A DNA stretch of 64,000 nucleotides from Lotus japonicus (lineage: Eukaryota; Streptophyta; Magnoliopsida; Fabales; Fabaceae): contig NC_080042.1 of the NCBI RefSeq assembly GCF_012489685.1, positions 12,724,150 through 12,788,149 on the forward strand, written 5' to 3'. Shown here one piece after another: positions 44,495 through 57,230 of the stretch. The position numbers were made by a program, and so were the translations under genes. The notes beneath the pieces were generated by a model. It saw nothing but the letters and a program-made list of their open reading frames with translations. It did not search any database and was not told the origin of the DNA. Within the stretch, counting starts at the first letter, position 1; each line of letters opens with the position of its first letter.

Positions 44495-45910
44495 CGCAGC
44501 TTCAAGGAGAGAGAGAGAGGAGGAGAAAAACCTTGAGTTCTTGCTCGATTCTTGGAGGTTTGGAGTGATTCTTGAGAGCTTGGAAAGGGGATAGCTTGAG
44601 GAACCTTCAACCATCATCATCTTCTTCATCACCATCACTTTCTCCTCAACCCATGCAACCCATAATCTTCAGCTTTTGTGATAGATGTTGGTTTAACTTC
44701 AAGTTTGGTATCAATAAGCTTGTATGCATAGTTTCTTGTTTTGATGATAGTTATGTTGAGAAATGATTCTTTTTTAGGCCGAAGGGTTACATTCCTATAG
44801 CTTATAGAGCTTTCCGACTTGATTAGTAGCTTTAAATCAAGTAGTTTCTTAGTGGCTAAGTAATCACACCTTTTCTTAAGGTTTGAGATGCGCAAGCTTG
44901 GGACTCGAGGAATTGGAACGCTTGAGGAAAGACGAAGGAGAAAGAAACATTAATAAAGGTAAGGAAACTCTCCTATTTGTTTAGGTGTCGAACAATCCAC
45001 AATTATTGATGATTCAGAATGAAATGTATGCTTGTGTTGAGGCTTATGAAGATTGTTGGATTATTTAGGCATATGTTGTTTATTGGAATGAGAGGCTTAT
45101 GTCGTTTTACGAGATTCTATTTTATTGCTTTGTAGCGGATTGGACAGGGTCTTGTTCTATTTCATTGTAGTGGATAGGACATGTTTTGATTCACCGTGTG
45201 ATTGTATATGTATAACTATAAGTTATGCTGGATGAATACATTTTTAGTGGATAAGACAGATCTTGATAATTTGAAATGCTATAAATATGCATAACTGCTG
45301 AGTGTGCTGAGATATTGTGATTATATCAATTGTGAACACGGAGTGTTAAGAGAGTTAGCAAGTAGGATCCAACGGGAGGTCTGAGCTACTGCTGACTTTG
45401 AGGATCGAGGCTTTCTCAGGAAGAGTGCTAGGGGAAAATGGTATCTTTTGAATTACTTAATTTTGAAACAAATGAATACATAAGACTTCCATTTTGAGAA
45501 TAAATTTCATAATGAATTAACTCAACATAGAACACTTTGGATGATAAAGAGAACTCTGGTGATAAAGAGAACACTTTGGGTGAGAATGAGTTTGAAAAGG
45601 GGAAAAGCAGACGATCCGGTTTGGAGAAAAATGAGATGGAGATTTGTGGGGATCAAAAGGATGATTCATTGTGTCTAGAGAAGTCACTAAGTGCAGGTGG
45701 CACTTCCTTTCTTGTTGAAGCAACTGGTTAGAGGACCGACGTTTACCCTAGGGAAACGATAGTGACTTTGAACTTTAGCAAGACACGTATTTGTTTGAGG
45801 ATGAATCGTGCTTTGACAAACCCCATTGCATGTATATATATCTCGAGGTTGAGACGGTCGAAAGATCGGGCCTCAGTGAAGTTGAGATAGTCGAAAGATC
45901 AGACTTCACG

Positions 45911-46370
45911 AGGGTTGAGGGGTTGGACCTCAATCGTGTTTGTTGATAAGTTAAGGGAATGAACTTTAACCGTTCTTGTTTATCGGTTGAGGGGATGGAC
46001 CTCAATCATGTTTGTTGATCGATTAAGAGGATGTACCTTAGGTGTGTTTGTTGATCGGTTGAGAGGATGGACCTCAATCGTGTTCGTTGTTCGGTTAAGA
46101 GGATGGATCTTAACCGTATTTGTTGATAGGTTAAGGGGATGGACCTCAATCGCATTTGTTGACCAGTTAAGGGGATGAACCTTAACCGTGTTTTTTGATC
46201 AGTTGAGGGGATGGACCTCAATCGTGTTGTTGTTTGATTAAGGAGATATGCCTTAAACTTGTTGTTTGTTTGATTAAGTTGTGAACCTTAATCATGTTCT
46301 TTTGTTTGGTTAAGGGCATAGACCTTAATTGCGTTTTGATGGATCAGTTAGGAAGTTAATTCCTAATCGC
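45911..46370 (+). repeat. Tandem array of 13 covarying hairpins, period about 36 bp
   Basis: Each unit has a 6-9 base stem, a 7-8 base loop close to GGATGGA, and a TTTGTTGATC-like spacer. Stems change together: TTGAGG with CCTCAA, TTAAGG with CCTTAA, CGGTTAAGA with TCTTAACCG, TGATTAAG with CTTAATCA, and TTAGGAA with TTCCTAA. By eye eleven or more of thirteen units pair; one (near 46128) keeps a mismatch. Two looser related units lie just upstream (45846-45910). Confidence 0.88.
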
Positions 46371-47217
46371 GTTGGTTAATCAGTTAACCTTCGAGTCGTG
46401 CAAGTACGATAGTGGCATGTGGTGCTGCCCTTATGATTTTATGAAGATATGCATATGTGTAGGCGACGAGCTTACGGACTGAAGGCATGACGTACAGTTA
46501 CTAGATATGAACATGTGCTGCTTTTAAATTATTATTTACATTTCTATATTGCTATGCTGAATTATGTTATGGTATATATTACATTACTTTATGAAGTTAA
46601 CCCTTGCATGCCTTGTTTGTATTGTTTGTGCTTGGGAGGTCGGAAAACCGCCAAACCATAACAGGTGGTGCTGGGAGCAGCTGTTGTGTTGCTGGGAGAA
46701 AGTGATTGTGCTGATTGACAAGAAGACTTCCTCCAGAGTGAGTAGATCAACCCGAGGGCTTTAGGTAGATCAACAGAAGACTGTAAGAGTGGTGATTGTT
46801 GTAAGGCTAGGGCCTTGGGTATAGAAGCTTACCATTAGTGGTTGAAGCTTGCAGGAAAATTTGTATAAGCTATATTTGGTTTTGGGTAGGTCCTGATGCA
46901 TTGCTTTTCTGCAATTCTCCGATGCGGAAATCGTGGGGAGTATATCAGACTTACAAGTTTATTGCATTTTGGATTCATTGTCAATCCAAACCCTCTTTTG
47001 TTGTATTTCTTATGTCTTAGACATCCGTTGTTACCTTTGGGTGCTTGCCTTGTCCAGGCTGGATGTATGGTTTTTTGGGCAGCTGTATGCATGTCATGTT
47101 TTGAAAAGAAAGGAAAAAAAATATATTCGTGTTTGTAAACCCTTTTTGAAAATCATTCATATTTTTCTTGAGCAGGTTACTATTTGTGACCTTTGAAAGT
47201 TGGGGTGTTACAGTCAA

Positions 47218-48000
47218 CTTCCTAATAATAGGTATATAGACAATATATATATATATATCATAGTCACACACTCATAATTATTTATGTATGTATATGTCTA
47301 TATATCATGTGATGAGATATATTCTCAGCTCCTTCCTATCAACGCTTACTCACGTAGATCCACCGATCATGTGGCTTACATCACGACATGAGAGTTGTTC
47401 GGGACAAACCTCCTAAGTTCACATAACAATCAAGCAACAACACCGGCAATATCTCAAACACGTAAGATTGAAGGTCTCAAGCCACACGAACATATATCAC
47501 TAAATACTCATTCATATTTCACAAGTCACAACAATCAAACACTTCAATTCCCAAAGCGTTTGGGGAACCTATGTGGTCTTTAATGTTAGTGTATGCCATA
47601 TATAAGCTCAATACGGTTGAACCTTGATCCGGATAATAATACGTCAACATCCATAATAGGTAGGCATGACAAACACACAGACACCCAGTCGGTTAAACTT
47701 TCAATAGAAACTTACTGTTGTTGCCACTTCTGATGAAACCATTATGATTCATTAGGGATCGAATAAACAAAAATTCCTGGAATCATCGATCCCGCAAAAG
47801 CTGGACTCTCAGTCCGCGAACAACTCTTGGATTTTCCAGCAATGAAATGATATGCTTTATTAATTAGTCAAAAAGCAAAGTTAAAATAACCATGTTATTC
47901 AATAATAACTTCACCACACCATTGAATGATTTGGTCGGGATCACCAACTCATAGGTGTCCACAACAACTCGTCACAATGACAGCTTGATTAGTACACAAT
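47218..48000. other. Continuation of interrupted LTR-like sequence, no gene
   Basis: Follows on from 43765 once the solo LTR is removed. Only short ORFs without domains. Confidence 0.35.
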
Positions 48001-48776
48001 TGATGCACTTTATGTGTGTCTTTCTAAGCTTCATTACATTTACTTCGTGCTTAATTGTTATCCCTTAGCCATGTTCTTACCATTAGTGCTTATTTCGATT
48101 ATTCATAGAAAAGTGCTTAATTCTCTCTTTTTAGCTTTTGTAACCCTTTGCACTAGAACAGATTGAATATGGCGCTACAGATATCCACATGGCACGAACA
48201 ATATATCTTGGGAAAGCTAACCCGATGCCCTACAACGTTTTTGTTCAGAAACATTCAAGAATCAGCTTCTACTTGGTCATAAATTTCTTGCAAAGTTGTT
48301 GTCGCTAATCCTGCGATTCTGCAACAGTCTGCACAAAAATGATCATATCTGGGACTATAGAACTCCAAATTAGAATCTGATTGAAGACCCGCGAAGCTGA
48401 CTTAAAGAGTTACAACTTTCATGTTTACTTGGATTGAAGATTCGGCCTTCTTTTGGGACCCGAGAATGCCTGAGTGTTCAACAACTTACTCCTTTTTGTG
48501 GGCCCGATTTGGTGAAGATTTAAAAAAGATTTAGATAACAAGGGATTGTTACTTGATGGAAAAGTTTATCTCTTAGTATAAATAGGTTATTTGAGACTCT
48601 TCTTAGACTCCCCATCTCACCTTTTCTTTTCTAGTCCTTATTTCAGTTATTTTCTTATAGCTTGCTAAAATTTTGTGTTAGTCCTAGGATTCTTAATTTC
48701 CATGTGTTTGCATACCTAGATTTTGTTCTTAATAGTAATTCATCTTTTTATTCAAAGTTTATTTATAATCTTTACT
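48001..48776 (+). mobile_element. LTR fragment, cut by the next element
   Basis: Begins TGATGCACTTTATGTG, has a core promoter (GTATAAATAGG near 48577) and a T/C-rich R-U5-like tail, then stops where the Tat-type LTR begins. Reads as an LTR but the partner LTR is not visible. Confidence 0.4.
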
Positions 48777-49914
48777 TGGACTGGGCGCACCCCTAGGGGG
48801 CCTACGCCCAGGGGTAACCTGCCGAGTGGCGGTCACCCAACCTGAAAATGAGACCTCCTCCGGCGAGGCCCAACCAGCCCAACATGGGAAGTTATGCATA
48901 CTAGGCCCAGCTCCCCTACTATAAATAGGGAGCGATTACCATTTGTAAGGGACTCTTGGCTCATTTGATCAATACACACTTGTTATTTAGTTATTTTCTC
49001 TCTCTTGAGCGGTTACACTCTCTCTCTAGATTCTCTCTCTTAGTGCAATCTCTCTACTATAGGTACTACACTCTATCTCAATGTTCATGGCAAGAACATT
49101 TGGCGCCGTTTGTGGGGATCCGTAAACTTTCTACTCCCGAATCACGTGGACGATGGCATGGTTTACGACCCTATCGCACGGCTCCATCACCAATTTTCAC
49201 AACTTTTCATCGAAATTCTTGACTCAATTCTCTGCGAGTAAAGTCAAGCAAGTTACTATTGATGATCTGTAAAATGTGCGTCAAGCTGAGGGCGAAACTT
49301 TGAAGCAGTATATGGCGTGTTTCAGTGTAGCCTTCGTGAAAGTGGAGGAATCTGAGCCGCGCGAGCATTTAAGAATGGACTGTTGCCAGGATCATTAAAC
49401 AGCAAGCTAAGCAAGAAACCGGCTCGTTCCATGACGGAGGCCGCCCTCGAGCAAACACCTATATTTTGATGAGGAGGATGATATATTCAAGCGCAACCGC
49501 GTGAGGGATAAGATGGGAGCTCCAGTTAAACAGCCTGGGAGGCAAAGATATCGTGGAGAGAAAAACAAATTGACGGTGAAATCGAGCAAGGAACAACTAG
49601 CACCACCATGGGGACGAGAAAACGAGGAATGACGTCGCCGTGGAGGGCGTCAGGGGACTAGCTGGCAGGACGAGGTAGATGTGGTGCTTAACACCAGCTA
49701 GGCAGACGTTTTTCGGGAGCTAAAGGCTGTGCATATGATTGGTGATCCAGGGTTGCCCAAGCGCCCGCCGAGAGACGTCGATGTGACAAAATGGTGCGAA
49801 TATCACTGTGCGGTAGGCCATGACACCAATGATTGCCACGCCTTGGGAAAGGGCATTGACAAGTTGGTCAAGGCAGGACGCTTAAGACGTCATGACTCCT
49901 CCATGGACATCTGA
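48777..49914 (+). mobile_element. Degenerate Tat-type element: 5' LTR and gag remnant
   Basis: The LTR (about 48777-49098) has a TATA box (CTATAAATAGG near 48920), CT-rich U5 and ends CAAGAACA, followed by TTTGGCGCCGTTTGTGGGGA. Gag remains are recognisable despite stops and shifts: LTQFSASKVKQVTIDDL, EGETLKQYMACFS, and at 49780-49880 TKWCEYHCAVGHDTNDC with IDKLVKAGRL. This is the same Cys/His segment as in the full element at 25.7 kb. Nothing of pol follows. Confidence 0.78.
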
Positions 49915-50663
49915 CAATGGGCGTAGTCCGCCAAAACACAAATAGCAGATGCGAGGGTCAACTCAAAGAATTACATAAGTAATACACCAGTACATAAAGT
50001 TTAAGGGATAGCTACTTAGGCTTAGAAGTTCGTGATAGTAATATAAATTGTATATCTTCCAATTGAATGTAAATGATAATTACTGACAAATAACATATAT
50101 CAAGTAAGATTAACAAGTAACAATCACACTCGGCAACTAAGTCAGTATGCATGGTGCATGAATGAGATGACGAGGAACAAGATGCAATCCGGAAGGATGG
50201 GCACCAACGAGTCAATCCTAGCACCGGCCATAGTGGGACCATTTCCACTCGGGTGTGTCTTATACCAAACAAAATGTAGTCAGATCAGGAGTATACCCGC
50301 AGGCCTGCCATTTCCGTCTGCTACTAAGAATCACCGCAGTGTTCTTATGTGGAAATCCGGGTCTTATGACCATTTTGGAATCCACCGAGGTCCGGCATCC
50401 CACCGTGTATAAACCTCAAAATGTGTGAATGAATGCAACGTGATTAGCCAAACAACGTCTCCGACCTCACTCGTCACGTCGTCACGTGTTCTAGCTAATT
50501 TATTGTCTCTAAAAAGAATACCCTAAGTTAAATGTCGATTCTGCGACAAAAGACTTATAGTTCCCCGGCTTATCCTTTAGATAGCCAAACAAATAAACTG
50601 CTCATCGAGCAAAAGAGCGTCAACGTACTCATAAAATTATTAATTTCCCGGCTTATCTTTTAC
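49915..50663. other. Unassigned repeat-like sequence
   Basis: No gene. Two similar phrases (CCCGGCTTATC near 50565 and 50648) indicate a small internal duplication next to the truncated LTR. Possibly part of another LTR. Confidence 0.3.
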
Positions 50664-53600
50664 ATTGCATAAAAGTATATTGAACAAGAAAGAAAATCAA
50701 ATAAGTCATTCCAAATACCAAAAGAGATTCAACACAAAAAAATAGGTAAAGAGAAAAGCAAAACCCAAAATAGAACGGAGCCATGGACATCCGTAGAAGC
50801 TGTCACCTCCTCCATGGCCCTGACACCGGCCCTCAAGGGCCTAGCCTTCCTCTCCACCAAGAAATTGCCTCCAAGTCTCCCAAAGGTTTTTTATTAGGTT
50901 TAGGAGAAAGGAAAGATGAAAAAGATCCCAAAAAGTAGGTTAAAAACGGAATTTAAAATGATTTTTCGTAATCTGGGCCTATTTTGTCTTTTCTGGCGCA
51001 GCATATGATCTGCCGTAGTCAGCCACACCGTAACACGGTGCACCCGCGTGCATCTGGTGCATTTTCTTCCAGCCACTGACACGTGTCACGATCCCATCGC
51101 AGGTGCATGGTAAGCTCGTGCACTTGCACATCGCATGATTCCAGCCTCCATAATTCTATTTTAATTCCGAATTTTCTCTATCTTCTCCTAAAATAAAGCA
51201 AATAAAAATAGATAAAAGATAAAAATAAGATAACTCCTTAAAATAAAAATATCTAATCCTAAATTAAAGTAAATAAATCCTAATAATAATTAAATAGAAT
51301 ATCAAGCTAATTTAAATCATAATAAAATCTAGAAAAATAATATAAAATGTAGAAAAATACTAAAACTAAATAAAAATTATTAAAATGCATGAAATAAGAC
51401 TAAAGTGTCATAAAATGACTAAAATATCTTAAATATTATAGTAAAATGCATGCTAATAAACTAGGAAAATAGCCTTAAATCCCGGGTCATCATATCCCTA
51501 TACTCAACAGCATCTTGTCCTCAAGCGTAAACTTAAGGTTGCTTGTCCTCAAGCTCAAGAAAACAATTCAAAGTAAAATGCTAGTAACATATTTTCACAA
51601 AAGATACATGAGATGAATTCCACAAAATAGTTCATGCAAAGATTCAAGTTTTAAAAACTGAGTAACCTTTAGTCAGTGCAAATAAAAATTATAGAAAATA
51701 CCAAGATGCGGGGTTTCACATTTTATTCCTACTTCCCCAACCCTATATTGAGAATCCACTCATGATGGCCAACAGTTTTAGTTTATTATGAGCACACACA
51801 TGTTTTCTTTCCTTTTCAATTTAGCTTTTTCCCAACCCTTCACAGTTATTACCAACTCAGGGCCAAATTCTTTTCTTTTATTTAACAAGGTCAGAATATG
51901 ATTGGGGGTATGCTCAGTGGTGCAAATACTTCCCATTCCCTTACTCACATCCTTTCCCATTTTTTTGCATCTTTAGCACTTTATCTTTACTTTCACATGT
52001 GTGCCCCTTTTGTAACCTCACAGGCAAAAAGAGTGTAGACCCAATATAAAGATTAAAAGGAAAACTACATATTTTATGCATTATCCCCACTAACCTGGCA
52101 TCTTAATAACCTTACTGCACTTTCCCAAAACTCACTCAAGTCTCTATCACCTAACTCTCCACATGTTCCACAAGTTTCACTCACACCCATGCATCAAGCT
52201 CATTTTATTATAACAACTAGCATCAAACTCAGAACATATATTAAAAATAACAACAAGCATTATTCAAGCACAAAAGTGTGAATACCAAGAATCCAAGGCA
52301 TGTGCATACTAGTGTGTGCAATCTAAATAACTAATGCTAAATGCATGATCATGAAATTAAATGAGAGATGAGTGGTTCAGAAAAACTCCCTGTACTCAAA
52401 TTGGGTGCAAACTTGAAAGCACCAGGACATGGTCAGTTGGGCCCTCTAACTCAGATTAATTCCTGTAAAATCACTTATTCCTTGCAAAAACGAGCACACA
52501 AATTAAAACACCACAACATAACTCAAATAATTTAATGAGAGACTATGACTCAAAATCATATGCATCAAATCATCAATTCATGACTAATGAACTTAATTCT
52601 CATTAAATCCACTAGCTAATTCATTCTAAGTCAGGTTCACAGAATTCCAAACCTCATATCATGTTATAGTTGATCAGGCCACAACAAGCATTCAGCACAA
52701 GAACAAATCAATTGAATTGACATATAAGAAGCATAACATAAAAAAATGCATACTATGATAATGTTCTAAACAACACCCGACTAGCTTAACTAATAGAAGC
52801 GGAAGCACAATCCCCGGCAACGGCGCCATTTTGATGAAATGATATTTAATGAAGAGATTTTCCTCCACTAACTACTATCAAATCTCTTTCAAGACTCAAT
52901 CGTAGTATAGTATCGGGTTTTGTCGTCTCCACAGGGATTGTGTTGCTACGTATTAATCTTACTAGCTAGATGTTGGATGAATGACTTAAATAGTAAAATG
53001 TGGGTTTATTTAAATAAAGTAAAAACTATAATTAAAGCGATAAAAGAAGTTTCACGGAGGCAAACAGAGAAGAAAATGTATTTGGAAAATGAGTTCACTT
53101 GATTTACAACTTATTCTCAACAAATATACTTTTATAAGATGATGTTAACATTTAAGATGCCGATAAGAGCTATTCACCCACTAATTTCTTAACTAAGAGA
53201 ATCTACCCATTAAGAAACTAGCCTTAATCTCTTAAGCCCTAGTGATCATAAAAGGAGCATTATAGCACATACCTACTCGATAAGACATTCACAAGCTCTG
53301 TTCCTAACCTAAGAAGTTCATGTCCTAGTGGATAGAATCTCTGACTGTCACTCAAGGAATCCCAATAGTTCCTACTAGATAACCCTATCCTAGAGAGGTG
53401 AGTATCCCGACTTGTCACTCGGTATAGATCTCTTTTCCAACTCATGATATTCATACCTTTAATGTCCCCTATTGTCACCTAGAAAACCTAAACTCTACCT
53501 AAGACATGCTTTTCTTAAGATGACTGATGCAAGAGTGGTTTCTCTCATTAACTAAATTCACACCAACTTCTCAATTGTCATGCAAATCATAAAAAGCATC

Positions 53601-54636
53601 ATATTGGCAAAAGATACATGAACGCGCAAAGAGAATCAATAACCTAAGACATAGTAATTTTCCCCCTTTCTATGAACTAAGCTACATTAACTCATATCAA
53701 TTTCTGAATCTATTTATGAATTAATATAAACTCTTTAAATCACCAATTAACCAATTGAAGCATTAAACATAGAGAGAAACACCAAATAATGAAAACTCAT
53801 AATTATAATTGCATAAAAGTATATTGAACAAGAAAGAAAATCAAATAAGTCATTCCAAATACCAAAAGAGAGTCAACACAAAAAAATAGGTAAAGAGAAA
53901 AGCAAAACTCAAAATAGAACGGAGCCATGGACATCCGGAGAAGCTGTCACCTCCTCCATTGCCCTGACACCGGCCCTCAAGGGCCTAGCCTTCCTCTCCA
54001 CCAAGAAATTGCCTCCAAGTCTCCCAAAGGTTTTTTATTAGGTTTAGGAGAAAAGAGAGATGAAAAAGATCCCAAAAAGTAGGTCAAAAACGGAATTTAA
54101 AATGATTTTTCGTAATCTGGGCCTATTTTGTCTTTTCTGGCGCAGCATATGATCTGCCGTAGTCAGCCACACCGTAACACGGTGCACCCGCGTGCATCTG
54201 GTGCATTTTCTTCCAGCCACTGACACGTGTCACGATCCCAGCGCAGGTGCATGGTAAGCTCGTGCACTTGCACATCGCATGATTCCAGCCTTCATAATTC
54301 TATTTTAATTCCGAATTTTCTCTATCTTCTCCTAAAATAAAGTAAATAAAAATAGATAAAAGATAAAAATAAGATAACACCTTAAAATAAAATTATCTAA
54401 TCCGAAATTAAAGTAAATAAATCCTAATTATAATTAAATAGAATATAAAGCTAATTTAAATCCTAATAAAATCTAGAAAAATAATATAAAATGTAGAAAA
54501 ATACTAAAACTAAAAAAAAAATATTAAAATGCATGAAATAAGCCTAAAGTGTCCTAAAATGACTAAAATATCTTAAATATTATAGTAAAATGCTTGCTAA
54601 TAAACTAGGAAAATAGCCTTAAATCCCGGGTCATCA
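50664..54636 (-). mobile_element. Non-autonomous tRNA-Asp-primed LTR element, minus strand, 3' LTR truncated
   Basis: On the minus strand the 5' LTR runs from TGATGACCCGGG (54636) to about 52832-52835 (about 1.8 kb). It is followed by the exact 18-base tRNA-Asp primer site at 52828-52811. An about 1.3-kb internal region (52810-51493) has no gag or pol. The 3' LTR begins with the same TGATGACCCGGG at 51492 but stops at 50664, keeping only its first 829 bases. The shared 829 bases differ at about twenty positions by eye. Size and lack of genes fit a LARD/TR-type derivative. Confidence 0.85.
52811..52828 (-). other. Primer-binding site, tRNA-Asp
   Basis: The plus strand reads TCCCCGGCAACGGCGCCA, identical to the 3' end of plant tRNA-Asp including CCA; on the minus strand it is the priming site immediately after the LTR. 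Identical to the site at 37385-37402 on the other strand. Confidence 0.92.
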
Positions 54637-55703
54637 CACATACGAAAGAAGAGAGAGAATGAGTGGGGAAAGGTGCAAGATGACACAGAATGAGTGGGGA
54701 AAGGTGAAACAACCCATCTAAGTCCTAGGTCTTTCACCAAACGAGGCAATCCCTCGAAATTAGACACGTGAAGCGACATCTGCTTTCAATGCCAATGATG
54801 GAATTTTTTTAAAATTCGGGAAGCGTGTGTCAGTAAGTAAAAGTGACGTTTGATTGATGGCGGTGATCAAGGGGGAAAATTTTTGCGTTTGACTTTCCAT
54901 ATTCTCGGAAATTTCAAAATTTCGAATATAATGCTCATGAAGGAAAGTGCCACGTAAGGGGCGTGTTATAAGCTTGTTGCAGATAAAACATAGGTCGGCA
55001 CTTCTAGTACAAATCTTAAGGCTAGGCGAGGGTCTAGTAACTTCTCAAACAACCATTGACTTTGTTCAGCATACGAAGACACTTCAGCTCTCAAATTTCA
55101 AGCTTCATGTCTTGTGGGATTGTGGGCTAGGCGAGCGCCTAAAACCTTCACAGTCAGGAAAATATCTTAAGTCAGCATCAGAAGACATTTCAGCTCTCAA
55201 ACCTCAAGCCTCATGTCTTGTGGGCTTGCGGACTGGGCGGGCTTCTCACAAGCCTATGCCCGCGCAAGCGTTAGACAAAGGAGCGGTTAAGGCTACAGAT
55301 AGGGCAGGGCGACCATCAGGGCAGCGAACAGACGCTCGCCTGATACTTGGACCTGGGCTTATCTTGTCTTACTTGTGTTGAGAGTCGGGCCTCATTTGTG
55401 AGGCCCAATCCCAAAACCTTCTAGATAAGGACAACACCCACTATAAGACGCTCGCCTGATACGTGGACCTGGGCTTATCTTGTCTTACTTGTGTTTAGAG
55501 TCGGGCCTCATTTGTGAGGCCCAATCCCAAAACCTTCTAAATAAGGACAAAACCCACTATAAATTGAGTCTCTCATTGTACTAGATACTTTTTTTATTAT
55601 TAATGAAAGAATATCCTTAATTTACATCATTTATCCTTTTATGCTCTGCTAGGGTTTATTATACTATTCCTATATTCCCTTAAGTAGGCCTTAGTGCGGA
55701 ACA
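54637..55703 (+). mobile_element. 3' end of a Tat-type element with LTR
   Basis: Bases 54730-55250 parallel the pre-LTR region of the full Tat element (shared GAGGCAATCCCTCGA and CATGTCTTGTGGG). The LTR that follows ends GCTCTGCTAGGGTTTA...GTGCGGAACA at 55703, matching the GGAACA end and GCTCTGCTAGGGTTT phrase of that family. The LTR holds a 116-base tandem duplication. The 5' side is cut off at the minus-strand element's LTR. Confidence 0.7.
55331..55562. repeat. 116-bp tandem duplication inside the LTR
   Basis: Units start at 55331 and 55447 with GACGCTCGCCTGATAC and each ends CCCACTATAA, so the TATA region is duplicated. Units differ at a few bases. Confidence 0.92.
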
Positions 55704-55836
55704 CTAAGAGATAAACGATGTAGGGATTTAATACATTTGAACTAAACGGTGTATATATTAAAATTATTAAGTATATGTTGACACTTTATTTCAACTTAAC
55801 CAAGAGAAAAAAAAGGAAGAAATGATAAATATGATA

Positions 55837-56111
55837 CTCCCTCCGTTCCTATATAACTAACACTTTAAGGTTGTTGCACAAGTATTAAGAAATAACAATT
55901 AATGTTCTTGTTTTATTAAAATTACTATCTAACTTCCTAATATACCCTTTATCTCTCTTATTAATTCTAACTTTTCAATTTGTATATCACAATAAATGAA
56001 GGGTACAATTGGTAAAGTATAATTAATGCTCTCTTGAACTTTGTAAAGTGGCAGATAATTAGGAATAAAATTCAGCCAAAATTAGTGTCAGTTATTTAGA
56101 AACGAAGGGAG
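55837..56111. mobile_element. Stowaway-type MITE (Tc1/mariner)
   Basis: Ends CTCCCTCCGTTCC and the complement of AACGAAGGGAG are inverted repeats flanked by TA on both sides (55835-55836, 56112-56113), the classical Stowaway signature. 275 bases, non-coding. Confidence 0.93.
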
Positions 56112-56113
56112 TA

Positions 56114-57230
56114 AATGATGTGATAAGAAAATAAGAAAAATATAAGAGACAATAAATGAAAATAAATTGGGAAAGAAATTGAAGGGTGATTGAATCGAAT
56201 TTCAAAATCCAACACTAAAACCATTGTGAATATTCAATGCTCATAGTGATGATTTTGAATTGAAAATTGTTGATAAACTGGATCAATTCCTATCAGACGG
56301 TTCACGTAATTACATTTGATTGGATTATTTAAACATTTTATTTATTTATTTTTATGATGATGGTCGACGTAACCAAAAATGCATATACCAACATCATAAG
56401 AGCTTGTCGACGGAGGACCATGCAGCGAGAAAAAGACAAGTTTCTAAAAGGATCACATCAACGTGCCACACGGTTTCTGTTTTGCTGTGACAAAGAAAGA
56501 AACGTCTGATCGTGTTGGTTTCGTTTCGTTCTTATTCATTTGGACAATGCCCTTACTCATAATCTCCGTTGTTCGTATTGCTTAAGACTCAAAATAGTGA
56601 AGAAAGAACGAAAACACAAATATAAAATAGAAAGAAAGTGATCATAAAAAATAAAGAAATTAAATTTTTTTAATTGTTCCGGCCCACATAAAAGGCTAAA
56701 AGATCCAATAACATCAATATTTAGAAAGTAAATAAAAATCACAGAGAGGCGGACAAAATGAGTGAGTTAATGAACATATGTTCCGGCTAAGACCGATCGA
56801 CCATATGATTACATGCTTATTAATGATCGTAGAAGGCTGTCCAGAGGCATCTACGATTTCGAAAGTCCTTCTAATGACTTGCAGTGACGAATGCAATTAA
56901 CTTCGAGCCTATAAATACATGGGTAATCGTTGATTTATGTAAATAGGAAAATGATGTCATGTTATTATATTTGCTAGTTCGAATGCAGTATACAATCCAC
57001 CAACAAATAGAATCGAGAAAACTTGGAGATATGATGTATTAAGAAATAAAGTGAATGATAGTAAATGTAAATAAGTTAGAAAAAAAGTGGGTTTTGAATT
57101 ATTCATACTCAATTTTCTATTTCATCTCATTATTACTAATTATCATTTTATATTTACATTGTTATTCTAATACATCACTTATAATATTTTTTCTTTCTTC
57201 ATTTCTCATAAGGTTAGAGATTAATTGAGT
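56114..57230. other. Intergenic AT-rich stretch, no gene seen
   Basis: Short ORFs without domains. No transposon ends recognised. Confidence 0.4.

Larger units (their letters stand above)
43766..47212 (+). mobile_element. Large solo LTR, 3.45 kb, with hairpin array
   Basis: Starts TGTAAGAACCGTATTTTTG and ends AAAGTTGGGGTGTTACA. The 5-bp repeat GTCAA flanks it on both sides (43761-43765, 47213-47217). No internal domain and no second LTR, so it is a solo LTR. It has a core promoter (CTATAAATAG at 44427), a GA microsatellite (44461-44492) just downstream, a spliced-looking segment near 44760-44960, and the tandem hairpin array. Length and the GGGGTGTTACA end suggest a chromovirus of the Tekay/Del type; that is inference. 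Confidence 0.85.

Noticed and set aside
46006..46221. Repeat-encoded ORFs on both strands of the hairpin array
   Set aside because: The 36-bp period is a multiple of three, so open frames arise automatically; no other coding sign.
45911..46370. CRISPR-like array
   Set aside because: About 36-bp periodic units, but they are whole-unit tandem repeats without unique spacers, in a plant LTR.
50900..51082. Short ORF duplicated at 54044-54226
   Set aside because: The same non-coding LTR sequence occurs in both LTRs; duplication explains the conservation.
52811..52828. tRNA-Asp gene
   Set aside because: Only the last 18 bases match; the rest of the cloverleaf is missing. It is a retroelement primer site.
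54947..55381. 144-residue plus ORF
   Set aside because: Lies across the pre-LTR and LTR region of a Tat remnant and has no domain.
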